Shown: one piece after another, positions 35,534 to 45,249 of the stretch
How positions within the stretch are numbered: the stretch's first letter is position 1
Layout: every line of letters begins with the position of its first letter
NCBI GenBank assembly: GCA_943368345.1
Contig: CALRKY020000008.1
Coordinates: 45,792 to 109,791 of the forward strand
Reading direction: 5' to 3'
Source: JADCGM01 sp943368345
GTDB taxonomy: Bacteria > Pseudomonadota > Alphaproteobacteria > Sphingomonadales > Sphingomonadaceae
DNA length: 64,000 nucleotides
The notes under the pieces: generated by a model
Seen by the model: the letters and a program-made list of their open reading frames with translations, nothing else
Databases searched by the model: none
What the model was told of the DNA's origin: nothing
Position numbers and translations under genes: made by a program

Positions 35534-35650
35534 ACACCCTCCTGCGATAGCTGCGCTACCCGATGTGAAACCAAAGGTCCTGCCCGTCGCCAATTGACCC
35601 GCCGGGGGCGCCACCCTAACTCTGCTGCAACGTCATGCAAGGAGTTTACG

Positions 35651-35974
35651 ATGTCCGCTTCCAAGGTCACAGATGCCAGTTTTCACGCCGATGTCATCAG
35701 CGCCGACAAGCCGGTGCTGGTGGACTTCTGGGCCGAATGGTGCGGCCCGTGCAAGCAGATCGGCCCGTCGCTTGATGAACTGTCGACCGAGATGGCCGAC
35801 AAGGTAACGATCCTGAAACTCAACATCGACGAAAACCCGGACGCGCCGAGCAAATATGGCGTGCGCGGAATTCCCACGATGATCCTGTTCAAAAACGGCG
35901 CTGCGGCGGCGACCGCCGTCGGCGCACGTCCGAAGGGTGCGATCAAAAGCTGGCTAGAGGGGGCGTTGGTTTAG
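35651..35974 (+). CDS. trxA: Thioredoxin
   Basis: This 107-residue disulfide reductase has the canonical active site WCGPC (Cys31, Cys34) in [16 protein letters not shown], the cis-proline loop GIPTMILF and the C-terminal helix. AAGGAG precedes the ATG at 35651. It is a normal cytoplasmic thioredoxin of standard length. Confidence 0.96.
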   Translation: MSASKVTDASFHADVISADKPVLVDFWAEWCGPCKQIGPSLDELSTEMADKVTILKLNIDENPDAPSKYGVRGIPTMILFKNGAAAATAVGARPKGAIKSWLEGALV

Positions 35975-36111
35975 AGGCTCAAAAGGCGGCTCGGTCCGGG
36001 ATGGCGAGTTTCGACGAGTAGGACGCGCCAACGGAGATGCACCACAGTTTCCACTTCTGTGGCACACAGGCAATTTACACCACAAATTCAACTTTTATGG
36101 TTTAAATCGTT

Positions 36112-36723
36112 TCAGGTCAACGGGATCATGACCTGCGTGGCGTAGCCGGGTCGGCTGGTGAGCTTGGCATACCAAGCCTCGACATGCGGTAGCCGGGGGC
36201 GCTCGATGGGGAGGGTGAACCAAGTGTGAGCATATACGCCCATCGGTATGTCACCGACGCCGAAGGACTGACCGGATAGCCACGGGGTCTGCGTGAGTGC
36301 GGCTTCGACAATGGCCATCATCCCTGCGCACCGCTGTGCGGATTTGACGACAGCGTCAGCGTCGCAGTTTGCCGCTGCCCGCCGGACCAAGTTCATGAAG
36401 GCGTCACGCTGGGCATCGGCATAGCTGAACTGCCAATCCATCCATTTATCGCCTGCGGCCCGCCGGGCCGGATCAGCAGGCCAAAGTTCGGCATTGCCGT
36501 AGCGCGCAGCGAGATACCGCAGGATAGCGTTGGACTCCCACAGCACCACATCACCATCTTCGATCGTGGGAATAAGAGCGTTGGGGTTGAGAGCCCGATA
36601 GGCCTCGCTCGTCCCGAACGCGCCGCCGACATCGTGGCGGACGTAGGGAATTGCCAACTCGTCCGCGAGCCAGGCGACCTTTTTGACATTGTGTGAATTG
36701 AGACGGCCCCAGATCGTCAGCAA
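36112..36723 (-). CDS. Glutathione S-transferase
   Basis: This 203-residue GST has an N-terminal thioredoxin fold (LLTIWGRLNSHNVKKVAWL, with Ser in the NSHN position as catalytic residue of this subgroup), the glutathione-binding NALIPTIEDGDVVLWESNAI block and a helical C-terminal domain (WMDWQFSYADAQRDAFMNL). The start is probably the TTG at 36723: it lies 5 bp past the argJ stop with GGAG inside the argJ end, and no ATG or GTG fits. This gives tight coupling to argJ. Substrate unknown. Confidence 0.85.
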   Translation of the reverse strand: MLTIWGRLNSHNVKKVAWLADELAIPYVRHDVGGAFGTSEAYRALNPNALIPTIEDGDVVLWESNAILRYLAARYGNAELWPADPARRAAGDKWMDWQFSYADAQRDAFMNLVRRAAANCDADAVVKSAQRCAGMMAIVEAALTQTPWLSGQSFGVGDIPMGVYAHTWFTLPIERPRLPHVEAWYAKLTSRPGYATQVMIPLT

Positions 36724-36728
36724 GACTA

Positions 36729-37973
36729 TCAGCTCCGGTAGTCGGCGTTGATGGAAATATAGCCGTGGGTCAGGTCGCAGGTCCACACGGTGGCGCGTCC
36801 GTCGCCGAGGCCGAGCGAGACGCCGATGTCGATGTTGCGGCCCTTTAGATGCGCAGCGACCGGGGCTTCGTCATAGCCTTCAACGGCCAGACCATCCTTG
36901 GCGACCAGCGTCGTGCCGAACCGGATCGCGAGGCGGTCACGGTCGGCGGCTTCCCCGGCCTTTCCGACCGCCATGACCACGCGGCCCCAATTGGCATCCT
37001 CCCCCGCCATCGCGGTCTTGACTAGCGGGGAGTTGGCGATGCTGAGCGCGATGACCCGGGCGGCGCGGTCATCTTCGGCCCCATCGACCGAGATGGTTAT
37101 CAACTTCGATGCCCCCTCCCCATCGCGGACGACCTGCTGGGCGAGGTCCCGACACAAGTCGGTGAGGGCGGACTGAAAGGCGTCGGCTCCGGCGCTGGTC
37201 CAACTGGCCAGGGGTGCGTTGGCGGCCGCTCCAGTCGCAAAGGCGAGAACAGTGTCGGAGGTTGAGGTGTCCCCGTCCACGGTGATGCAGCTGAAACTCT
37301 GCTCATTGGCAGCGGACAGCATCGTCTGCAGAAACGCCGAGTCTACGGCGGCGTCGGTGAAGATGAAACCGAGCATCGTCGCCATATCCGGGGCGATCAT
37401 GCCCGAGCCTTTGATGAACCCGACGAGATTGACGGTTTTGCCGTCGACGATCGCGCGGGTGACGGCGGCCTTTGCAAAGGTGTCGGTGGTCAGGATGGTG
37501 GAGGCGGCGTCCTCCCATGTCGCGGTGCTGCCGGCCTTCAATTTGGCAAAGGCGGATGCAAGGCCGCTGCGGGCTTTGTCGATTGGCAGCGGCACCCCGA
37601 TGACACCGGTGGAAGCGACAAACACTTGCTCCGCCGTGCACCCGAGCGCGGTGCAGGCGGCGGTGATGATCGCATCCACGGCAGCCGTACCCTTGCCGCC
37701 GGTAAAGGCGTTGGAATTTCCGGCGTTGACGACCAACGCCCGGGCCAAACCCCCGGCCAGCGCCTTCCGGCACCAGTCAACCTCTGGTGAGGGGCATTTT
37801 GACCGGGTCAGGACGCCGGCAACCGATGTCCCGGGATCGAAGGCTGCCAGAGTCAGGTCGGTTCGCTCCCAGGCCTTGTAGCCGGCGCGGCTCACTGCCA
37901 GCCGGACCCCGGCAATATCGGGGAGGTCGGGAAAGCGCTCGGGCGCCAGCGGAGAGCGGATGATTTCGGCCAT
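36729..37973 (-). CDS. argJ: Bifunctional ornithine acetyltransferase/N-acetylglutamate synthase ArgJ
   Basis: This 414-residue enzyme recycles the acetyl group between acetylornithine and glutamate in arginine synthesis. It has the self-cleavage region in GMIAPDMATMLGFIFTDA, where the A-T bond is cut to give alpha and beta chains, and family blocks ALVVNAGNSNAFTG, VASTGVIGVPL and AGEDANWGRVVMAVGKAG. The ATG at 37973 (MAEIIRSPLAPE) gives the usual length. The GST gene follows immediately. Confidence 0.95.
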   Translation of the reverse strand: MAEIIRSPLAPERFPDLPDIAGVRLAVSRAGYKAWERTDLTLAAFDPGTSVAGVLTRSKCPSPEVDWCRKALAGGLARALVVNAGNSNAFTGGKGTAAVDAIITAACTALGCTAEQVFVASTGVIGVPLPIDKARSGLASAFAKLKAGSTATWEDAASTILTTDTFAKAAVTRAIVDGKTVNLVGFIKGSGMIAPDMATMLGFIFTDAAVDSAFLQTMLSAANEQSFSCITVDGDTSTSDTVLAFATGAAANAPLASWTSAGADAFQSALTDLCRDLAQQVVRDGEGASKLITISVDGAEDDRAARVIALSIANSPLVKTAMAGEDANWGRVVMAVGKAGEAADRDRLAIRFGTTLVAKDGLAVEGYDEAPVAAHLKGRNIDIGVSLGLGDGRATVWTCDLTHGYISINADYRS

Positions 37974-38031
37974 GGACGCGCGATAGCACCGGCGCACTGC
38001 GCAAGGTAGAGGGAGAAATGGGGTGCTTCGA

Positions 38032-38060
38032 TTGACTATCGCCCCCCTCGTCCCTAAATC
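38032..38060 (+). promoter_or_regulatory. Candidate promoter for secA
   Basis: TTGACT (38032-38037), a 17-bp spacer, and TAAATC (38055-38060) lie 48 bp before the secA start, a good sigma-70-type arrangement. Confidence 0.5.
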
Positions 38061-38108
38061 CCCGCGGTTCCCCGCAGGGCGTTCGGCGCTCGCATTCAAG
38101 GTAGTTTC

Positions 38109-40844
38109 ATGTCGATCCTCGGCGGCCTCGCCAAACGCATATTCGGTTCGTCAAACGACCGGTACATCCGCTCCCTGCAGCCGCTGGTCCAGCGGATCAA
38201 CGCGCTGGAACCCAATATAGAAGCGCTGTCCGACGAGGAATTGCGCGGACAGACCGCGATTTTCCAGGCCCGGATCGCCGAGGGCGAGATGCTCGACCAA
38301 CTGCTGCCAGAGGCCTTTGCGACTGTTCGCGAAGCCTCCAAGCGCACGCTCGGCCAGCGCCACTATGACGTGCAGCTGATCGGCGGCATTGTGCTGCACC
38401 GGGGCGAAATTGCCGAAATGCGCACCGGGGAGGGCAAGACCCTGGTGGCGACGTTGGCGGTCTATCTGAATGCCCTGGCAGGCAAGGGTACCCATGTCGT
38501 TACGGTGAACGACTATCTGGCGCGCCGCGATTCCGCCTGGATGGGCCAGATTTACGGTTTCCTCGGCCTGAGCGTCGGGGTCATCGTGCCGGGCATCAAT
38601 GATGATGAGCGGCGGGAGGCCTACGCCTGCGACATCACCTACGGCACCAACAATGAATTCGGCTTCGATTTCCTCCGCGACAATATGAAATACACCCGCG
38701 AGGCAATGGTGCAGCGGCCCTTCTGCTTTGCCGTCGTCGATGAAGTCGACTCCATCCTGATCGACGAGGCACGGACTCCGCTGATCATCTCCGGCCCAAC
38801 CGAGGACAAGTCAGAGCTCTACATGACGGTTGATGCCGTGGTGAAGCAGCTGGAGGAGGGCGACTGGGAGAAGGATGAGAAAGCCAAGTCGATCATCTTG
38901 ACCGAAGACGGCACCGAGAAGGTCGAACGGATGTTCGAAGCCGCCGGGATGCTGGAAGGTGAAAACCTGTACGACTTTGAAAATACCCAGGTCGTTCACC
39001 ACCTCAATCAGGCGCTGCGCGCCAATGTGATGTTCAAGCGGGACATCGACTATATCGAACGCGACGGGAAAATCGTCATCATCGACGAATTCACCGGTCG
39101 CATGATGGACGGCAGGCGCTGGTCCGATGGCCTGCATCAGGCGGTTGAAGCGAAGGAAGGGGTGGCGATCCAGCCGGAAAACCAGACGCTCGCCAGCGTG
39201 ACCTTCCAGAATTATTTCCGCATGTATCCAAAGCTGGGCGGCATGACCGGGACAGCGGCGACCGAGGCGGCGGAATTCTATGAAATCTACAAGCTGAACG
39301 TCGTCGAGATTCCAACCAACGTTGCGGTCAAGCGCATCGATGTCGACGACGAATTCTACAAGAACGAGAGCGACAAGTTTGGTGCCATCGTCAAATCGAT
39401 CCGGGAGGCCTCGCTCAAAGGGCAACCGACCCTGGTTGGCACGGTTTCCATCGAGAAGTCGGAGCTTCTGTCGGAATTCCTGAAGAAGGAAGGCGTTGCG
39501 CACAGCGTGCTCAATGCCCGGTTCCATGAACAGGAAGCGCATATCGTTGCGCAGGCCGGGCGACTGGGGGCGGTGACGATTGCCACCAACATGGCCGGGC
39601 GCGGCACGGACATTCAGCTTGGCGGCAATTTCGAAGCCCGGGTTGCCGATGAACTGGCCGATCTGGCCGAAGGTTCGGAGCGTGATGCCGCCGTCGAGCG
39701 GATCCGAAGCGAAGTGCTGACCGAGCGGGAAGCGGTTCGGGCCGCCGGAGGCCTGTTCGTACTCGGCACCGAACGGCACGAAAGCCGCCGCATCGACAAC
39801 CAGCTGCGTGGGCGTTCGGGGCGTCAGGGTGATCCCGGTCTGTCGCGCTTCTACCTCAGCCTCGACGACGATCTGCTGCGGATTTTTGGTCAGCAGAATA
39901 TGCTGACCCGGCTGATGAATTCCGGCCTGGAGGAGGGGGAGGCGATCATCCACCCCTGGATTTCCAAGGCGATTGAGACGGCGCAGAAAAAGGTTGAGGC
40001 GCGCAACTACGAAGTGCGCAAGCAGCTGTTGCAATATGATGATGTGATGAATGACCAGCGCAAGGTCATCTATGAACAGCGCGCCGATGTGATGGATTCC
40101 GAGACGGTCGGCGATGTGGTGACCGAGATGCGGACCGAAACCGTCAACGAGTTGGTCGCCGCCCATTGCCCGCCCAACGTCTACCCCGAACATTGGAACG
40201 TGGACGGGTTGAAAACCGGCTTGGCTGAAACCTTTGCGCTCGACCTGCCGGTTGAGGACTGGATCAAGGAAGAGGCGGTCGATCAGGAAATTTTCATCGA
40301 CCGCATCGATGCGGCGGCCAATGCGGCGATCACCGCCAAGGCTGCCGAGATTCCGCCTGAAACCTGGATTCAGATCGAGAAGAACTTCATGCTTCAGGCG
40401 ATCGACCATCACTGGAAGGAGCATCTGGCGACACTCGATGCCCTGCGTGCGGTCATCCACCTCCGGGCCTATGCCCAGAAAACCCCGCTGAATGAATATA
40501 AGCAGGAGGCGTTTGCGCTGTTCGAGCGATTGCTGGGTCAGATCCGCGAGGATGTCACCCGCATGCTGTCGGTGGCGCAGTTCCAGATGACCCCGCCCGA
40601 GCCGGCCTATAACCCGAGCGGTTTTGTGACCACCCATCTTGATCCGTTGACCGGCGAGAATGAAGCGGCCTTTGGCAGCGGCTTGACCGGTGTCGGGATG
40701 CGAACCGTGGTGCCGCCTGCCGAAATCTACGGCCCGGGATTTGACCCGCAGAATGTCGACAGTTGGACCCGCAGTGTCAGCCGCAACCAGCCCTGCCCGT
40801 GCGGTTCCGGCAAGAAGTTCAAACACTGCCACGGGGCTTTGTAG
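38109..40844 (+). CDS. secA: Preprotein translocase ATPase SecA
   Basis: This 911-residue motor ATPase drives proteins through SecYEG. It has the DEAD motor with Walker A MRTGEGKT and Walker [19 protein letters not shown], the preprotein crosslinking domain, [21 protein letters not shown], the second motor domain with [15 protein letters not shown] and [13 protein letters not shown], and the C-terminal zinc finger [14 protein letters not shown]. It has normal alphaproteobacterial length. Together with secY, secD, secF and yajC in this window it completes most of the Sec pathway. Confidence 0.98.
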   Translation: MSILGGLAKRIFGSSNDRYIRSLQPLVQRINALEPNIEALSDEELRGQTAIFQARIAEGEMLDQLLPEAFATVREASKRTLGQRHYDVQLIGGIVLHRGEIAEMRTGEGKTLVATLAVYLNALAGKGTHVVTVNDYLARRDSAWMGQIYGFLGLSVGVIVPGINDDERREAYACDITYGTNNEFGFDFLRDNMKYTREAMVQRPFCFAVVDEVDSILIDEARTPLIISGPTEDKSELYMTVDAVVKQLEEGDWEKDEKAKSIILTEDGTEKVERMFEAAGMLEGENLYDFENTQVVHHLNQALRANVMFKRDIDYIERDGKIVIIDEFTGRMMDGRRWSDGLHQAVEAKEGVAIQPENQTLASVTFQNYFRMYPKLGGMTGTAATEAAEFYEIYKLNVVEIPTNVAVKRIDVDDEFYKNESDKFGAIVKSIREASLKGQPTLVGTVSIEKSELLSEFLKKEGVAHSVLNARFHEQEAHIVAQAGRLGAVTIATNMAGRGTDIQLGGNFEARVADELADLAEGSERDAAVERIRSEVLTEREAVRAAGGLFVLGTERHESRRIDNQLRGRSGRQGDPGLSRFYLSLDDDLLRIFGQQNMLTRLMNSGLEEGEAIIHPWISKAIETAQKKVEARNYEVRKQLLQYDDVMNDQRKVIYEQRADVMDSETVGDVVTEMRTETVNELVAAHCPPNVYPEHWNVDGLKTGLAETFALDLPVEDWIKEEAVDQEIFIDRIDAAANAAITAKAAEIPPETWIQIEKNFMLQAIDHHWKEHLATLDALRAVIHLRAYAQKTPLNEYKQEAFALFERLLGQIREDVTRMLSVAQFQMTPPEPAYNPSGFVTTHLDPLTGENEAAFGSGLTGVGMRTVVPPAEIYGPGFDPQNVDSWTRSVSRNQPCPCGSGKKFKHCHGAL

Positions 40845-40896
40845 CGCCCGCCAGCCATGTTACGACGCCCGCCTGTGACAGGTGGGGGAGACGGAC

Positions 40897-42171
40897 GTGA
40901 AGACGATCATCATGGGAATGGCGGCGCTGGTTTCGGCGTCCGCAGCGCAGGCGGATATCGTCGTCGTCACCGCCGACCGGATGATTGACGTCGTCGGGGG
41001 CCGGGCTGTCGACGAACCGGCAATCGTGGTCACCGACGGACGTATCACGGCAGTTGGAACGCAGGGATCGGTTGCCATTCCGTCGGGCGCGCGGCGGGTT
41101 GACCTGCCGGGCAAGACGCTGTTGCCCGGCCTGATCGATATGCATGTGCACCTAACCAGCCTTGCGGAAGTCGGCGGCTATCGGCGGCTGGAATATACTG
41201 ACAGCTTCTGGACAGCGGTTGGCGTTGCCAATGCCAAGAAGACGCTGGATGCCGGGTTTACCACGGTGCGGAATGTCGGGGCGTCGGACTTCGGCGATGT
41301 CGGGCTGCGGCAGGCGATTGACGGCGGCTTTGTCCCGGGACCCCGGGTAGTGACCGCCACGTGGGGCATTGGTGCAACGGGCGGACACTGTGATGATACC
41401 GGGCTGCCACCTTCCTACGACCATAAGGCGGAGTCGCAGTTCGATGGCGTCGATGCGGCGCGGGCCAAGGTGCGCTGGCTGAAGAAATATGGGGCGCAGG
41501 TCATTAAAATCTGTGCGACCGGCGGGGTGTTCTCAATTGGTGACGGCGTTGGATCGCAGCAGCTGACCGTCGAGGAAATGCGGGCCATCGTCGATGAAGC
41601 GCATATGGCCGAGCTAAAAGTTGCAGCCCACGCGCACGGTGATGAAGGCATCAGGGCCGCGATCAAGGCCGGAGTCGACACCATCGAGCATGCGAGCCTG
41701 GCCAGCGATGCCGCGATTGCCGAGGCGAAGAAAGCCGGGACCTGGTTTTCGATGGATGTCTATAACGACGACTATATCTTAGCGACCGGGACTGCCAATG
41801 GGACGCTGCCGGAAAGCCTTGCCAAGGAAAAGGAAATTGGCCTGAAGCAGCGCCAGACCTTTCAGCGCGCGGTCCGGGCCGGTGTGAAAATGGTGTTCGG
41901 CAGTGACGGCGGTGTCTATCCGCACGGCGACAATGCCTTGCAATTCAGCAAGATGGTCGAATGGGGGATGACCCCGATGCAGGCCATCCAGGCTGCAACC
42001 GTCAATGCCGGTGAAGCGCTTGGCCGCGCAAAGGACGTTGGTGCCATCGAGGTCGGTCGCTGGGCCGACATGATCGCCGTAATCGGCGACCCGCTAGCCG
42101 ATGTCCGGGTGCTGCAATCGGTGCCGTTCGTGATGAAGGGCGGGGTGGTGGAGAAGGGCGTGAAGCAGTAG
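40897..42171 (+). CDS. Secreted amidohydrolase family protein (paralogue of the partial gene at 1-633)
   Basis: This 424-residue metal-dependent amidohydrolase has a signal peptide (about 1-19, ending AAQA). Metal ligands are His83 and His85 in IDMHVHL, the bridging Lys in QVIKICATGG, and later His in VAAHAHGDEG and TIEHAS, with Asp in VFGSDGGVYPHGDN. This is the imidazolonepropionase/prolidase-like class. The start is the GTG at 40897 after GGGGGAGACGGAC; an in-frame GTG at 40882 is less likely. It ends 8 bp before the convergent LanC-like gene. Substrate unknown. Confidence 0.88.
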   Translation: MKTIIMGMAALVSASAAQADIVVVTADRMIDVVGGRAVDEPAIVVTDGRITAVGTQGSVAIPSGARRVDLPGKTLLPGLIDMHVHLTSLAEVGGYRRLEYTDSFWTAVGVANAKKTLDAGFTTVRNVGASDFGDVGLRQAIDGGFVPGPRVVTATWGIGATGGHCDDTGLPPSYDHKAESQFDGVDAARAKVRWLKKYGAQVIKICATGGVFSIGDGVGSQQLTVEEMRAIVDEAHMAELKVAAHAHGDEGIRAAIKAGVDTIEHASLASDAAIAEAKKAGTWFSMDVYNDDYILATGTANGTLPESLAKEKEIGLKQRQTFQRAVRAGVKMVFGSDGGVYPHGDNALQFSKMVEWGMTPMQAIQAATVNAGEALGRAKDVGAIEVGRWADMIAVIGDPLADVRVLQSVPFVMKGGVVEKGVKQ

Positions 42172-42179
42172 CGCTCTAA

Positions 42180-43478
42180 CTAGGCCTTCATCTCTGGCCA
42201 GTCCGGCAGGGCCAGTTTGACGGGGTTGCCGCTGATTGTCGTGGCGAGGTGGAGGAGGAAGCTGGCGATTCCGGCGGCGCCTTGCATGTAGCCGGTTTGG
42301 GCCTCGACAAAGTCCGGACGGTCGCGGTGTTCGGCCTGTCGCCAGTGGCGCTGATTGTCACCCGTAATGCTGGCCGCGAGGATGACATCGGCGCAGCGTT
42401 TGGCAAGTTCGAGATAGTGGGCGTCACCGGTGCGGCTGGCCATCAACAGCGCGAATTCGCCGATGCCGGCGTCGCCGCAGCATTGACCGTAGTTGTTCCA
42501 CAAGCCGGTTGACCGGGCCTCAGGCGCGCCCATCGCATCCAGCCCGCGCATCAGTGCCTTGGCATGATCGAGCCAGACCGGGTCACCACTGATCTCGTGC
42601 AGAGCGAGAAACAGGCGAGCGGTTCCGGCGGGTCCGTGGCATTGGCCAAGATAGTAGATCGGATCAGCTGCCTCCTCGGTCCGACAGACGAGGCAGCCAC
42701 TGCCGACCCGTGCCGAACGGCTCAGCACGTAGCGGGCAGCTTCCCGGGCGGCATCGAGGAAACGGATGGCACCGGTTGCCCGGTAGAGCTCGGCCATCAG
42801 ATAGCCGACGCCGGCACCGCCGTGGGCGAAGTTCGGGGTAGTGAAGGGAAAGGGCATGTCCGACATCAACCGCCAGCGCAGGCCGTCGGGATCGGTTTCG
42901 GCAACGTCCAGCAGGCGATCACCAACCGCCACCGCCCAGCCGAGCGCCTGGTCATGCAGTCCGCTGCGGTGGGCCGACAGCATCACCAGTGCCGCCCCTG
43001 CCGCGCCAACCGATTGATCATAAATCTCTCTGTTTCCGGTAAACCCGGTGATGTCGGAAAACGGCATCGGCTCGATCCAGCCGATCCCGCGTTCAAATTC
43101 GGTGGCCTGGGTGCGCAGACGGTCGAGGCAGGACGCGGCCAGCGCCAGAAAATCCTGGCGACCGCTGACCCGGCCAAGCTCGCCTAGCGCAAAGGCATAG
43201 CCTGGCCAGCCAGTGGCGACGCTGACCGATAGCCAGTCGGTTTTCGCAAGATAGGCGGCGATTTCGTCCCCGGCGGCGATGGCCTGGTCCAGCCGTTCGG
43301 CTTTGCCAGTCGCGGCATGGAGTTCGAGCAGCAGCAACAGGATGCCCGCCGAACCGTGGTAGAGGCTGCGATCGCGCCTGTCTGACCCGATTGCGTGCCG
43401 CCACTGGCCGGGTGTTTCCAGTCGCTGGTTGTCGATGAAATTGGCAGCCTGACAGGCCGCGTCGAGATAGTCAGGCAT
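42180..43478 (-). CDS. LanC-like (lanthionine synthetase C-like) protein, orphan
   Basis: This 432-residue alpha/alpha toroid protein has repeated Gly-rich loops: SLYHGSAGILLLLLEL, ATGWPGYAFALGELG, FAHGGAGVGYLMAELY, YYLGQCHGPAGTARLFLAL and NNYGQCCGDAGIGEFALLM. The CHG and QCCG pairs are the likely zinc ligands of LanC cyclases. No lanthipeptide precursor, LanB or transporter is adjacent, so it is more like eukaryotic-type or orphan LanCL proteins that add glutathione or process modified proteins than a lantibiotic maker. The ATG at 43478 has only a weak ribosome binding site. Function unproven. Confidence 0.8.
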   Translation of the reverse strand: MPDYLDAACQAANFIDNQRLETPGQWRHAIGSDRRDRSLYHGSAGILLLLLELHAATGKAERLDQAIAAGDEIAAYLAKTDWLSVSVATGWPGYAFALGELGRVSGRQDFLALAASCLDRLRTQATEFERGIGWIEPMPFSDITGFTGNREIYDQSVGAAGAALVMLSAHRSGLHDQALGWAVAVGDRLLDVAETDPDGLRWRLMSDMPFPFTTPNFAHGGAGVGYLMAELYRATGAIRFLDAAREAARYVLSRSARVGSGCLVCRTEEAADPIYYLGQCHGPAGTARLFLALHEISGDPVWLDHAKALMRGLDAMGAPEARSTGLWNNYGQCCGDAGIGEFALLMASRTGDAHYLELAKRCADVILAASITGDNQRHWRQAEHRDRPDFVEAQTGYMQGAAGIASFLLHLATTISGNPVKLALPDWPEMKA

Positions 43479-43703
43479 GGCGGCGCACTTTCGGTCTGGC
43501 AAACAGGGAGCGGCAGGGCCTGCCCACCGCTGTTTCTCGAGCGGATTAGGTGTCACCCTTGCCGAGTTGTCAACGTGCTGGGCCCGCGAAGGGTGAGGGA
43601 TTCCGTCCCGACCGAATTCGATAGCAATTCCTCATTAACCATGTAGCGTGCGCGGCGGGGGCGCAGACCTCCGGACCAATTTGGTCAAATAAAGGGGAAG
43701 ACC

Positions 43704-44048
43704 ATGAACAAGATATCTTCGGTATCGGGTCTTGTTGCGTTGTTGCTTGCTGTTGTTGCTGTTTTTGTCGCCATCCCCAATCTGGATGTCGATGCAGCAC
43801 TCGTCATTCTGGGCATCGTAGCAGGTCTGTCGTACACCGAGGATCGGTTGCGTGGACTATTGCTGGCAACCTTGGCCTATCCGGTTGTGGCAAAGGGGCT
43901 GGACCATATTCCTGCGGTGGGCGAACAGCTTGGGTCGGTTGCGGCCAATATCGGGCTGGTTGCAGTGGGGGCCGCGGCCACGATGCTGGCGACACGTTTG
44001 ATCACGATTATCAAGGCCAATGTCGGGACGTTGACCGGCAAAGCCTGA
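43704..44048 (+). CDS. Hypothetical membrane protein, 114 aa
   Basis: It has three or more hydrophobic helices (about residues 6-24, 31-42, 50-63 and 80-101) with short charged loops (SYTEDRLRGL). The ATG at 43704 follows GGGGAAGACC. Its family is not recognised. It sits between the divergent LanC-like gene and the str operon; a hairpin terminator follows its stop. Confidence 0.65.
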   Translation: MNKISSVSGLVALLLAVVAVFVAIPNLDVDAALVILGIVAGLSYTEDRLRGLLLATLAYPVVAKGLDHIPAVGEQLGSVAANIGLVAVGAAATMLATRLITIIKANVGTLTGKA

Positions 44049-44056
44049 CCTGATGT

Positions 44057-44083
44057 CAGGGCCTGCCGCTGTGGCAGGCCCTG
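44057..44083 (+). terminator. Hairpin terminator before the str operon
   Basis: CAGGGCCTGCC and GGCAGGCCCTG form a perfect 11-bp stem with a 5-base loop 8 bp after the preceding stop codon. No clear U-tract follows, so termination may be inefficient. Confidence 0.7.
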
Positions 44084-44131
44084 CACATGCTGCTGAACCC
44101 CGTGCCGCGTCCCGAATCCGCCAAATCGCCC

Positions 44132-44160
44132 TTGACCCTTTGGGACTCGGCGCGTATAGG
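44132..44160 (+). promoter_or_regulatory. Strong promoter of the str operon (rpsL)
   Basis: TTGACC (44132-44137), exactly 17 bp, and TATAGG (44155-44160): one of the best sigma-70-like promoters in the window. The predicted transcription start is near 44167, giving a long leader of about 215 nt before rpsL. Confidence 0.75.
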
Positions 44161-44166
44161 CCCCCC

Positions 44167-44382
44167 TCACTCGCGGGCTGGTGGTAGGTAGACAACCTAA
44201 ACGCTGTCCTGGAACGAGATAGAAAACGCACATGCGTGAGTGAGGTCCGGCCGGACTTCGATTGAAAGTTCCGGCATCGCCTCGCGGATGGCTCCCGTCT
44301 TATGGCGGGGTATTGCTGTTGGCGCATGTCGAACTGAATTTCACTGCCGCACGCGGCGAATTGTTGAAGGCCTGAAATACGC
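44167..44382 (+). other. Long 5' leader of the str operon, no gene
   Basis: This stretch of about 215 nt between the predicted start site and rpsL contains no credible coding frame. It holds short inverted segments such as GTCCGGCCGGAC, which could form RNA structure. A leader this long before a ribosomal operon may bind a regulator (for example a ribosomal protein), but I cannot identify a known motif. Confidence 0.45.
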
Positions 44383-44754
44383 ATGCCGACGATTAACCAG
44401 CTGGTCCGCAAGGGCCGCACACCCCAGCGAGTGCGCGAAACCGCGCCGGCCATGGAGTCCTGCCCGCAAAAGCGCGGCGTGTGCACCCGTGTCTACACCA
44501 CGACCCCGAAGAAGCCGAACTCGGCGCTTCGCAAGGTTGCCAAGGTGCGCCTGACCAACGGCTTTGAAGTCATCGGCTATATCCCGGGCGAAGGCCATAA
44601 CCTGCAGGAGCACTCGGTGGTGCTTATCCGCGGTGGTCGCGTGAAGGATCTTCCCGGCGTGCGTTACCATGTGCTGCGCGGCGTGCTCGACACGCAGGGC
44701 GTCAAAGATCGCAAGCAGAGCCGTTCGAAATACGGCGCCAAGCGGCCGAAGTAA
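44383..44754 (+). CDS. rpsL: 30S ribosomal protein S12
   Basis: First gene of the str operon, 123 residues, standard length. S12 sits at the decoding centre of the 30S subunit. Conserved blocks [17 protein letters not shown] and [21 protein letters not shown] are intact. Residues known from streptomycin resistance (TPKKPNS and GRVKDLPG) have the wild-type pattern. rpsG follows 12 bp downstream. Confidence 0.98.
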   Translation: MPTINQLVRKGRTPQRVRETAPAMESCPQKRGVCTRVYTTTPKKPNSALRKVAKVRLTNGFEVIGYIPGEGHNLQEHSVVLIRGGRVKDLPGVRYHVLRGVLDTQGVKDRKQSRSKYGAKRPK

Positions 44755-44766
44755 GGAACGAACCGG

Positions 44767-45237
44767 ATGTCACGTCGTCGTCGCCCAGAGAAGCGCGAAA
44801 TCCTGCCTGATCCTCGTTACGGGGACGTCACGCTCACCAAGTTCATGAATTTGGTGATGTACGAAGGCAAGAAATCGGTTGCCGAGCAGATTGTTTATGG
44901 TGCTCTCGACGTTGTCGAGCAGCGCGCCCGCCGCGAACCTATCGGCGTGTTCCACGATGCGCTGGCGAATGTTCGCCCGGCTATCGAGGTGCGCAGCCGC
45001 CGTGTTGGTGGAGCTACCTACCAGGTTCCGGTCGAGGTTCGCCCCGAGCGGTCGCAGGCTCTGGCCATTCGCTGGCTGATCGGTGCGGCGCGCAATCGCA
45101 GCGAGAACACCATGTCGGCTCGCCTGTCCGGTGAGCTGATGGATGCCGCCAACAACCGCGGCACCGCCGTCAAGAAGCGCGAAGATACGCACCGGATGGC
45201 CGAAGCCAACCGCGCCTTCTCGCATTACCGCTGGTAA
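44767..45237 (+). CDS. rpsG: 30S ribosomal protein S7
   Basis: 156 residues, normal length. S7 nucleates assembly of the 30S head and contacts the E site. Recognisable by [30 protein letters not shown] and [18 protein letters not shown]. Its downstream neighbour is fusA, 12 bp away. Confidence 0.98.
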   Translation: MSRRRRPEKREILPDPRYGDVTLTKFMNLVMYEGKKSVAEQIVYGALDVVEQRARREPIGVFHDALANVRPAIEVRSRRVGGATYQVPVEVRPERSQALAIRWLIGAARNRSENTMSARLSGELMDAANNRGTAVKKREDTHRMAEANRAFSHYRW

Positions 45238-45249
45238 TCGGAAGCAGAC

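Noticed and set aside
35975..36111. AT-rich gap after trxA containing CCACAG...CTGTGG, as a possible tRNA or small RNA
   Set aside because: The hairpin stem is only 6 bp and no tRNA or other RNA motif is seen; perhaps a weak terminator.
38811..40832. 673-codon open frame opposite secA
   Set aside because: It lies entirely antisense to an intact, highly conserved gene and reflects GC-rich codon bias; no start site or domain supports it.
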